Below, in pieces: positions 36,360 through 43,055 of a stretch of 64,000 nt of DNA. Below the pieces are notes generated by a model that worked only from the letters and a program-made list of their open reading frames with translations, was not told the origin of the DNA and did no database searches. This stretch comes from Psychromicrobium silvestre. Lineage in GTDB: Bacteria; Actinomycetota; Actinomycetes; Actinomycetales; Micrococcaceae. Position numbers and translations under genes: made by a program. How positions within the stretch are numbered: the stretch's first letter is position 1; each line of letters starts with the position of its first letter. The DNA is taken from assembly GCF_013408295.1 (NCBI RefSeq), contig NZ_JACBYQ010000001.1:496001-560000 (forward strand), written 5' to 3'.

Positions 36360-36923
36360 GTCCGATTTACGTGGAGGGAGGGTCGGACAGGAAGGGGCGG
36401 TCCTTTGCAGATGGGTCGAGGGTGCATTCGCTCTCTGCATAAATGAGAGTGCCGTTGCCGGAAGCCGGCACGAATTGGATTTGGGCTCCTGCCGGGCTGG
36501 TGGCGTTGAGTTCCCGACCCGTGGTGTTGCCTCCCATATCGTGAAAGTAGGTTCCGATGGAGTAGTCGAGGGATTCCCAATGGGCTTTCATCGTCTCGAT
36601 GGCTTTGTCTGAATCGGTAACAGGCCCGCCTTCCAGCGAGACCGAGTAGGAGGTGCCTTCGTGGTCGTCCACGACACAGTAATCCACGCTAAGCCCAGGC
36701 GGATTGGCTCGGTTCCAGGTGGGGAATTTCGCCCCGGAGTGTTTGACGACATCTTCGACGGTGTCGTAAATGTCTTGTTTGACGACTTTGGCGGGGCGGG
36801 TGCCGTTGAAGGGGCGTGCTGGGTCAGTGCTTCCATTACTAGGCACGGGGTCTCCATTCGGGGAAGTGGGAAAGATTGCGCATCCGGTCAACATCACCAG
36901 CGCGATGCAACTAGCAAGGACGA
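36240..36923. repeat. Pair of near-identical 80-bp direct repeats encoding the lipoprotein signal peptides
   Basis: Copies at 36240-36319 and 36844-36923 differ at about three positions. They cover the signal peptide, lipobox and first mature residues of the two lipoprotein genes. The rest of the genes is clearly more diverged. Confidence 0.75.
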
Positions 36924-37005
36924 GGGATGCGACTTTTTTGTGACGTGTGGCGGGCATGGTGATCACTTTAGGTTGTTCGGCGTCCAGGTGTTCTGCTTTG
37001 CTCAT
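36367..37005 (-). CDS. Putative immunity-type lipoprotein A
   Basis: A 212-residue lipoprotein: cytoplasmic lead MSKAEHLDAEQPKVITMPAT, basic RHKK, hydrophobic core, lipobox MLTGC (Cys42). Mature domain shares FNGTRPAKVVKQDIYDTVED, VVKHSGAKFPTWNR, SLEGGPVTDSDKAIETMKAH, WESLDYSIGTYFHDMGGNTT and ECTLDP with lipoprotein B. Its ATG overlaps the hydrolase stop in ATGA, so its translation depends on that of the hydrolase. Surface-anchored lipoproteins produced in step with a secreted hydrolase fit an immunity role, as described for the staphylococcal TslA lipase and its TilA lipoproteins; homology to TilA is not claimed. A plain accessory role is also possible. Confidence 0.78.
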   Translation of the reverse strand: MSKAEHLDAEQPKVITMPATRHKKVASLVLASCIALVMLTGCAIFPTSPNGDPVPSNGSTDPARPFNGTRPAKVVKQDIYDTVEDVVKHSGAKFPTWNRANPPGLSVDYCVVDDHEGTSYSVSLEGGPVTDSDKAIETMKAHWESLDYSIGTYFHDMGGNTTGRELNATSPAGAQIQFVPASGNGTLIYAESECTLDPSAKDRPFLSDPPST

Positions 37006-39206
37006 CGTCCTCGGTAGCCTCCGTTATCTGGTGGGGCTGTACTGGGGTTAGGTTCCCCGAGCGGGCCGCTATCCCAGTCGGAGGGTTGCCAGCCATTCGG
37101 ATGGGTTTTGTCGTGGAACTTTGTGTCATCGTAAGAGCCATCGGGATTCTTATCCAGCGGTGCCAGTGCCTGGATTTTCTCTCCTTGCTCGGTGGTGATT
37201 AGTGAGATGTTGTGATTCGACTCAGTATCGATGTTGAGGTATCCGTCCCCTGATGAGGCGTACAGGATGCTCCGATGGTCGCCGCGACCGTTGGCATCGT
37301 GACCATCGACGTGGTTGTAGATTTTGTGGTTCTGGTCGTAGCCGCCTTCGGAAGAGAAGTTATGTCCGCCGAACCGGTCCCAGGTCGGATCCTCTCGTGG
37401 TACCAGGTCAGCGGGGTTGCCGAGGACTGAGTTGTTGATCGGGGATGAAAATAGCAGTTCTGCGGGGAGTGCTCCTTGGGAGAGGGCAATGCCGGTCGGG
37501 GCGATGAGATCACTGCTGGAGTGGGTTTCGTAGACTGCGGGTTGGCCGTCTGTGCCGTGGTTGACGTGCATGGCTGCGGCGTTGGGGACTCGGTCGGGGT
37601 CGATTCCGGCGGAGCCGAAGAATGCCACGGTATCTACCGGATACTTTGTGTGGGTCAGGGCTATGGAGCTGGTGGTGGTGCCGTAGGAGTGAGCGGCCAC
37701 GTTGATCGTGTATCCGTTACCGGGTCCGCGGGTGTCTTGGAAACCATCGAGGGCGACCTGAAGCTTATCGGCTCCCTTGACCGCCGCATCTGTGAAGAGA
37801 ACACCCCAACTGGCCGGTGGTGCCGGTGGAGTGTCGTACCCAATCCACGCCACCACGGCATTCTTCCCGTCCTTGTGAAGCCGTTTGAACTCCTCGGTCT
37901 GGTTCTTGTAGAGGTCTTGGGCGGAGTCGGCCCAGGATTCCATGCCGTCGGAGACGGTGGTGTTCATGCCGGGGACGTTCCAGGTCACGTTCCCGGCTGT
38001 GTCCAGGTTCCCGATGGCCAGGGCGGCGAGGGGTTTGCCGTTGTTCGGGTCGAAGGAAATGATCGACCGATCCGGGTTTCTCTTACCGTTGTCAAGGACA
38101 AGTTTGTCCTCGATGACGTTCAGTGCTGTGAGGGTGTTTTTGTTGGTGGTGGGGTCGTCTTTGAGTTCTTTCATGAGGGCGTCGTTGGCTTTGCTACGGG
38201 TGGTGTAGGGGATGCCGTTGAGGTTGCCGATGATGCCGGGGACGGCTCCCATGAGGGCGAGTTGAATTGTTTTGTTGAGGTTTTGCCACCATTTCTTTGC
38301 ACTGGGTACGTCTTCGCCGGGGAGGGCGGGGAGTGGGTTGCGGGTTTGTTCTGGTTTCCACAACTTGTAGAGGACGAGTTGTTCTGGGGTGAGTTTGGCT
38401 AACTGTTCCAGGTAGTCGTTCCGGGCCGAGTTGTTACCGGTGTTGATTTTGCTGTGTAGGGTGTCAAATTTTTTCAGGTCCGGGTCTTTACCCGGATTCA
38501 GCAACGCGGTGAGGGCGCCTGCGCCGACCGGGATGGTTGGATCGATCCCTGAGTCGTGGGTGACTGCGGCGAGGTCGAGGGGTTGCAGGTTTTTCGCGCA
38601 TGTATTTCCGGCGTCTTGGTGGGCTTGGTGGAGTTCGTCTGCTTGGCGGGACAGGTCATCGAGGTGTTGTTGGGCTTGATTCAACAGGGCTTGGCCACGC
38701 TGCCTATCCGCTTCCCGGGCTTGGTCTTCAAGCAACCCCGCCAACCCCGCATCAGTAGAAGCTGGGAACGGGGAAGCCGGTGCGTTCTGGGTGTTCTGGG
38801 TAAAGGGTGATTGGAGGGTGGGGGTGGGTATTCCGCCACCGGAGGCTGCCATGAGTGCGAGGGCTTGTTGGCGATCTTCATCGGCCTGGATGGCTTGGGT
38901 GAGGAGTCGGTCGGCGTCGGCTTGAAACTGGGTGAGTTGACCACCCCAGGTGAAGAACACGTCAGCGTTAGTTTGTGCTCTGTCGGCGATGGCACCGGCT
39001 AGGGCTGCGTTTCGGTTCAGGAGGGTTCGGATAGCGGTGACTGCTTGACCGGTACCGGTGATCCCGGAAGAGGCCAGTCCGGAACGGACCTCGTTGAGAA
39101 TGTTGTAGTTATCCTGCCACGTCCTCGCAGCAGCCTGGACATCATCGATACTGCCAGGACAAGGATCAGAACCACCCAACAGCGACCAATCACCAGGCCT
39201 GACCAT
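37002..39206 (-). CDS. WXG-like helical domain plus DUF1023-type alpha/beta-hydrolase; candidate T7SS effector
   Basis: A 734-residue protein. Residues 1-210 are helical and resemble a WXG/LXG secretion domain (TWQDNYNILNEVRSGLASSG, then FFTWGGQLTQFQADADRLLT with W87-G88-G89, and a second helical stretch after a Pro/Gln-rich linker at 125-150). Residues about 365-640 form the DUF1023 hydrolase: VVAWIGYDTPPAPPASWG and the nucleophile elbow NVAAHSYGTTTSSIAL (Ser507), with SSDLIAPTG and later His residues (GGHNF) as acid/base candidates. The C-terminus is a Pro/Gly-rich tail. No Sec signal is present, consistent with type VII export. Start ATG has AAGGAGGA upstream. Substrate (lipid or ester) is unknown. 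Confidence 0.82.
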   Translation of the reverse strand: MVRPGDWSLLGGSDPCPGSIDDVQAAARTWQDNYNILNEVRSGLASSGITGTGQAVTAIRTLLNRNAALAGAIADRAQTNADVFFTWGGQLTQFQADADRLLTQAIQADEDRQQALALMAASGGGIPTPTLQSPFTQNTQNAPASPFPASTDAGLAGLLEDQAREADRQRGQALLNQAQQHLDDLSRQADELHQAHQDAGNTCAKNLQPLDLAAVTHDSGIDPTIPVGAGALTALLNPGKDPDLKKFDTLHSKINTGNNSARNDYLEQLAKLTPEQLVLYKLWKPEQTRNPLPALPGEDVPSAKKWWQNLNKTIQLALMGAVPGIIGNLNGIPYTTRSKANDALMKELKDDPTTNKNTLTALNVIEDKLVLDNGKRNPDRSIISFDPNNGKPLAALAIGNLDTAGNVTWNVPGMNTTVSDGMESWADSAQDLYKNQTEEFKRLHKDGKNAVVAWIGYDTPPAPPASWGVLFTDAAVKGADKLQVALDGFQDTRGPGNGYTINVAAHSYGTTTSSIALTHTKYPVDTVAFFGSAGIDPDRVPNAAAMHVNHGTDGQPAVYETHSSSDLIAPTGIALSQGALPAELLFSSPINNSVLGNPADLVPREDPTWDRFGGHNFSSEGGYDQNHKIYNHVDGHDANGRGDHRSILYASSGDGYLNIDTESNHNISLITTEQGEKIQALAPLDKNPDGSYDDTKFHDKTHPNGWQPSDWDSGPLGEPNPSTAPPDNGGYRGR

Positions 39207-39227
39207 GGCGTCCTCCTTGAACGTTCT

Positions 39228-39509
39228 TCACACTGAGTTCCCGAACTTCCCGGCCAGGGCTTTATCGACCTGAATGAACTCGGTCCCGGCATGGGCGACT
39301 TGCTTCCCGGCAGAGGTCAACGCGGCAATAAACGCGGCCGCACCCTTCGACCATGACGGGGCAAGGACAACGATCTGGTGTTCCAGGCCGGAAGCACCGA
39401 GATCGCCATCCCTCAAAGGTTTCGTGTCCTGAACCTTCGAACCAGCAGCAGCAAGGGCCTTAGCAGCAGCAATAAAAGCCTGCACATCAACCCTCAAACC
39501 CACCACCAA
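39228..39509 (-). CDS. Small protein upstream of the hydrolase, possible secretion partner
   Basis: About 93 residues, predicted alternating helices and strands (VDVQAFIAAAKALAAAGSKV, GASGLEHQIVVLAPSWSKGA, AAFIAALTSAGKQVAHAGTE). Not a family I can name. It lies 21 bases upstream of the hydrolase gene on the same strand, where small WXG100-like or chaperone-like partners of T7SS effectors are often encoded. The frame begins at 39533, but GGAGG is placed best for TTG at 39509 or GTG at 39506. Confidence 0.6.
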   Translation of the reverse strand: MVVGLRVDVQAFIAAAKALAAAGSKVQDTKPLRDGDLGASGLEHQIVVLAPSWSKGAAAFIAALTSAGKQVAHAGTEFIQVDKALAGKFGNSV

Positions 39510-39622
39510 AACACCATCCTCCAAATCATCCAAAACAAGTTAATAACTTAAATAGCTTTAAACGGATTAGTAAACAAGGTCTTCGAACTTAATCTTCAGC
39601 ACACGTCGCGGGGAGGACTGAA

Positions 39623-39784
39623 TTGGGCAGCGACGTCGCCCCGGTGTGTCTGGATTCTCCCGCGTCTCAAGAGCTCACGAATCAGTACATGGGGAGCCTT
39701 AGCCGGCTCAATCAACGTCGAGCGTCTCGGATTCATCGGCACCTGGTCAATGAATATGGATCATTTTTGCTGTCCATTATTTAG
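39623..39784 (+). CDS. Possible small ORF (53 residues) with strong ribosome-binding site
   Basis: TTG start preceded by GGGGAGGA at five bases' distance, reading QELTNQYMGSLSRLNQRRAS then RIHRHLVNEYGSFLLSII in its C-terminal part. No family recognised. It may be a genuine small protein or the remains of a longer gene cut by island formation. The evidence is only the ribosome-binding site and an open frame. Confidence 0.3.
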   Translation: MGSDVAPVCLDSPASQELTNQYMGSLSRLNQRRASRIHRHLVNEYGSFLLSII

Positions 39785-39835
39785 GACTTGATGAGCCAAT
39801 CGCCGGCGGTCCTGAGTGCGAGTCCGCTCAGAATG

Positions 39836-39867
39836 CCACACCGGCTCGCCGAACGCGGCTGGTAAAG
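39836..39867 (+). repeat. Right copy of the pdxS 3'-end direct repeat
   Basis: Encodes (M)PHRLAERGW-stop, the exact C-terminus of PdxS, using different synonymous codons in Pro, Arg, Leu, Ala and Glu. The upstream context is unrelated to pdxS. It marks the right boundary of the inserted block. Confidence 0.75.
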
Positions 39868-39883
39868 CCCGCAAGAAGCAGAA

Positions 39884-40558
39884 TTAAAGCTGTAACCAGT
39901 ACGTTCGTCCTCGGCCGATCAGCTCGAAGCCATGTGCGCGGTAGAGCCGCTCACCGGCCGGGGTCGAGTTCAGTACGAGCTGTTGCGCCCCCTGCTGCCC
40001 GGCACGCTGGGCCAAGGAGCGCAACAGCCTGCCGCCTAGTCCCTGGCGTTGATACTCGGGCAGTACCAACAGATCGAAGATACCTGCCAACGGCGCAGTC
40101 GCAGTTGCAGTTGCAGCGGGGAGAAAGACTCTACCCCGGCCTAGCCACTGACCATTCTGTGTCGCTTCCGCCTGCCAGCAACCCTCGGGTAAGCCAGCCG
40201 CTTGCTCGGTAGAAAATCCATCGCTCGTCTCGGCAGCCGGGAACCCGGATAATGGTGCGGCCATCCACCAAGGCTGCCAGCCGACGTCGAACCCTAGCTT
40301 GAGGGCCTCGGTGGCCCGGACCGCCGCATTGGACCAGATCCCCGCCGTGGCAGCTCCCAAGCGGACGGCCTCGGCAAGTGCCGGTCGTAGACCAACGGGC
40401 TCCAGCGACTCCGGGAATAGCGCCAGCATGGAGCGCTCTTCAGGGTCCCAAGCCCAGCTAATTCGGTGAGTTTTGAAGACCCGGCCACCCCGAGCTAAGG
40501 CAAGTTGTCGGAGCCATTCGGCTTGAACGTTTTGACAGTCTTTAATACCGGCTAGCAC
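39884..40558 (-). CDS. GNAT family N-acetyltransferase
   Basis: A 224-residue protein with a C-terminal GNAT core: FDLLVLPEYQRQGLGGRLLR contains the acetyl-CoA-binding Q/RxxGxG/A loop, followed by LVLNSTPAGERLYRAHGFEL. The N-terminal half (ALFPESLEPVGLRPALAEAV) is a less conserved region that may be a degenerate second GNAT fold. Substrate unknown. It lies 8 bases after the M3 peptidase stop on the same strand, so the two are probably co-transcribed. Confidence 0.85.
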   Translation of the reverse strand: MLAGIKDCQNVQAEWLRQLALARGGRVFKTHRISWAWDPEERSMLALFPESLEPVGLRPALAEAVRLGAATAGIWSNAAVRATEALKLGFDVGWQPWWMAAPLSGFPAAETSDGFSTEQAAGLPEGCWQAEATQNGQWLGRGRVFLPAATATATAPLAGIFDLLVLPEYQRQGLGGRLLRSLAQRAGQQGAQQLVLNSTPAGERLYRAHGFELIGRGRTYWLQL

Positions 40559-40566
40559 AGCGTTAC

Positions 40567-42612
40567 TTACCGCAAGCCACGACGGCTCAATAGCGGATCG
40601 ATGCTGGCATCGCGGCCCCGGAAATTACGGAAAGCCTGCAAGGGATCGATCCGATTGCCAGCCGAGAGTAACTCAGCGCGGAAATGGTCGCCATTGTCCC
40701 GGCTCAGCCCGCCATTTTCCTCGAACCATTCAACCGTCTCCGCGTCTAGAACCTCGGACCAGATATAAGAGTAGTACCCGGCCGAGTATCCACCCGCAAA
40801 AATATGGTTGAAATAGCTAGTCCGGTATCGGGGTGGCAGCAGGGCCAGCTCGACGCCGGCCTTCCGCAGCGCCGCTGCCTCAAATTCAAGCGGATCACCG
40901 GGATCTTCTCCTGCGGCGAGCTGATGCCAAGCCTGATCAAGCAGTGCCGCGCCGAGGTATTCGGTGGTGGCAAAACCTTCGCCCCAGAGTTTGGCGGCTT
41001 CCAGCTTCTCCAGCACCTCCTGGGGGAGCGGTTCATTGCTCTCGTAGTGTCGGGCGTAATTGGCAATCACCTCGGGCCAGAGGATCCACATTTCATTGAC
41101 CTGCGAAGGATATTCGACGAAATCCCTGGGCACCGAGGTGCCGGAGAAACGCGGATAGTGCACCTGGGAGAACAAACCGTGCAGGGCATGGCCAAACTCG
41201 TGGAAACACGTCACCACTTCGTCATAGCTGAGCAGGGTGGGTTCACCGGCCGGTGGCTTAGAGATATTCAGATTGTTGACCACCACTGATTGCCAGCCGG
41301 TGAGCCCCGATTGCTCGACGAGCGGGTTCATCCAGGCTCCGCCGTTCTTGCTGTCCCGGGTGTAGTAATCACCAAGGAACAAACCGAGCCCGCTGCCGTC
41401 CTCGTTCTTGACCTCCCAGATACGAACCTCGGGATGGTAGCCCTGCAGGTCCTTGCGTTCGATAAAGCTCAGGCCATAGAGCTTGTTAGCGGCGTAGAAC
41501 ACGCCGTCCTGCAGCACCCGATCCAGCTCAAAATACGGTTTGAGTGCGGCCAGGTCCACGTCGTAGCGGGCCTTGCGTACTTTCTCCGAATAGTAGGACC
41601 AGTCCCAAGGCTCAATGGAATGTCCGGCGGTCTCCGCGAGTGCCTCCGCCTCGGCCTGAGCGTTGCGCACGGCCGCTGGCGCGAGCTGGGAGAGCAACGA
41701 ATTAATGGCTCCGAGTGAGGGAGCGGTTTGATCGGAGGTCTCATAATCGGCATGTGAGGCGAAACCGAGGAGCTGTGCCCGCTCGGCGCGTAGCTTGGCC
41801 ATCTTGGCGGCTGCCTCCAGGGTCCGGACATCGCCGATACCCTGACCGCGATTGACCGAGGCTTCAAAGAGTCGACGACGCAAATCTCGATTGTGGAGCG
41901 ATTCGAGTGCTGGCTGCGCGCTGGGCTGGATCAGAGTGAGCAGATGCTTTCCAGGCTGCCCCGCTTGCTCCGCCGCCACGGCAGCCGCAGCGAGCTGATG
42001 CGCTGACAAGCCCTCAAGTTGCTCCGGATCCTCCACCAAAACCGCTGCTGAATTCAGATTAGCCAGGCTGTCCTGACTGAACTGGGTGCTGAGTTCGGAA
42101 AGCGTTGAGTTGATCTCGCGCAGCCTTTGCTTGGCCGCTTCCCCCAGGGTGGCTCCAACCCGCTTGAACTCCGCTAGATATTCGCTCACCAGGCGTTGAG
42201 ATTCCTGGTTCAACCCGGAGAGATCGATGGCGGCGAAGCGGGCAAAGAGCTTGCTGTCCAATTGGATGGAATCCATATGTGCGCTGAGCTGAGGTGCCAC
42301 CGAACTCTCGATGGCCTGGATCTCCGGGCTGCTATCCGCCGAGGAGATATTGAAGAACACCAGGGCGACATGCCTTAGCAGGGCGCCCGAGCGTTCCATC
42401 GCCTCGGCGGTGTTCTGGAAATCAGCGGCTTCTGGATTGTCACGGATCGCTGCTATCTCGGCAAGATGAACCGTGAAAGCCTGCTCGAAGGCCGGAAGGT
42501 AATGCTCGGTCCGAATAGCGGAGAACTCCGGTAGACGATAGGGCAATGAGCTCGGTACGAGCAAGGGATTTTCCGGCGTTTCCTGGGAAATTTGCTGCGG
42601 GGCAATCGACAT
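40567..42612 (-). CDS. M3 family metallopeptidase (Dcp/oligopeptidase A-like)
   Basis: A 681-residue zinc oligopeptidase. The HExxH motif is in VVTCFHEFGHALHGLFSQVH, with the third ligand Glu in the downstream VEYPSQVNEMWILWPEV segment. Other family blocks are YYSEKVRKARYDVDLAALKP, FYAANKLYGLSFIERKDL, LFLGDYYTRDSKNGGAWMNP, and the Y-rich FAGGYSAGYYSYIWSEVLDA substrate-binding region. No signal peptide; cytosolic degradation of short peptides is expected. Length is normal for Dcp. Confidence 0.95.
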   Translation of the reverse strand: MSIAPQQISQETPENPLLVPSSLPYRLPEFSAIRTEHYLPAFEQAFTVHLAEIAAIRDNPEAADFQNTAEAMERSGALLRHVALVFFNISSADSSPEIQAIESSVAPQLSAHMDSIQLDSKLFARFAAIDLSGLNQESQRLVSEYLAEFKRVGATLGEAAKQRLREINSTLSELSTQFSQDSLANLNSAAVLVEDPEQLEGLSAHQLAAAAVAAEQAGQPGKHLLTLIQPSAQPALESLHNRDLRRRLFEASVNRGQGIGDVRTLEAAAKMAKLRAERAQLLGFASHADYETSDQTAPSLGAINSLLSQLAPAAVRNAQAEAEALAETAGHSIEPWDWSYYSEKVRKARYDVDLAALKPYFELDRVLQDGVFYAANKLYGLSFIERKDLQGYHPEVRIWEVKNEDGSGLGLFLGDYYTRDSKNGGAWMNPLVEQSGLTGWQSVVVNNLNISKPPAGEPTLLSYDEVVTCFHEFGHALHGLFSQVHYPRFSGTSVPRDFVEYPSQVNEMWILWPEVIANYARHYESNEPLPQEVLEKLEAAKLWGEGFATTEYLGAALLDQAWHQLAAGEDPGDPLEFEAAALRKAGVELALLPPRYRTSYFNHIFAGGYSAGYYSYIWSEVLDAETVEWFEENGGLSRDNGDHFRAELLSAGNRIDPLQAFRNFRGRDASIDPLLSRRGLR

Positions 42613-42805
42613 ACGTTGACTCTTTCATGCCGGATAGAGCGGCACAACTCCGGGGGACTAAGGACTTCCACGGTTCAAGGATGGAAGGGAATCCCGAAGT
42701 AAAAAACGCCTGAGCCCTATCGGAACCTGAAGGCCCTCTGCAACACTGGTGTCCTGGGGGACATCACCGGAAACTACGGTTTCCGCGAACAGAAAAGGGA
42801 ATGTT

Positions 42806-42988
42806 ATGGCAGGAAAATTCGAACTATACGAAGACAAGTCCGGCGACTTCCGGTTTCGCCTCAAAGCGGGTAACGGTGAAGTGATTGCGACTTCCCAAGG
42901 CTATAAGAGTAAAGCTAGCGCCCTGAACGGCATTGAATCGGTGCGCAAAAACGCCGACGCGGCCGTGGTTGAGGTAGAAAATTCCTGA
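42806..42988 (+). CDS. DUF1508 (YegP-like) protein
   Basis: A 60-residue single-unit DUF1508 protein (KFELYEDKSGDFRFRLKAGN, GEVIATSQGYKSKASALNGI, ESVRKNADAAVVEVE). The family is abundant in bacteria and often linked to envelope or stress functions, without firm biochemistry. The ATG at 42806 follows AAAAGGGA. It is divergent from the M3 peptidase and convergent with asnB, with a terminator between. Confidence 0.9.
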   Translation: MAGKFELYEDKSGDFRFRLKAGNGEVIATSQGYKSKASALNGIESVRKNADAAVVEVENS

Positions 42989-42997
42989 CCATTAACC

Positions 42998-43043
42998 ACG
43001 ACGGCGGTCCGGTACAGCAATGCTGCTGCCGGGCCGCCGTCGT
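42998..43043. terminator. Bidirectional hairpin between DUF1508 gene and asnB
   Basis: Outer stem ACGACGGCGG (42998-43007) with its complement at 43034-43043, continued inward through wobble and GC pairs to a small apical hairpin. It lies between two convergent genes. Confidence 0.7.
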
Positions 43044-43055
43044 TCTTAGAAGGAT

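Larger units (their letters stand above)
39541..39883. other. AT-rich right end of the island
   Basis: Begins with an AT-rich tract (39541-39577) that may hold the promoter of the minus-strand cassette, then a possible 53-codon gene (39623-39784), then the second pdxS 3' end (39836-39867). No larger gene is seen. Confidence 0.45.

Noticed and set aside
37476-38402. Open frame of 308 codons on the plus strand
   Set aside because: Antisense shadow of the hydrolase gene; Gly/Val-rich composition without domain features.
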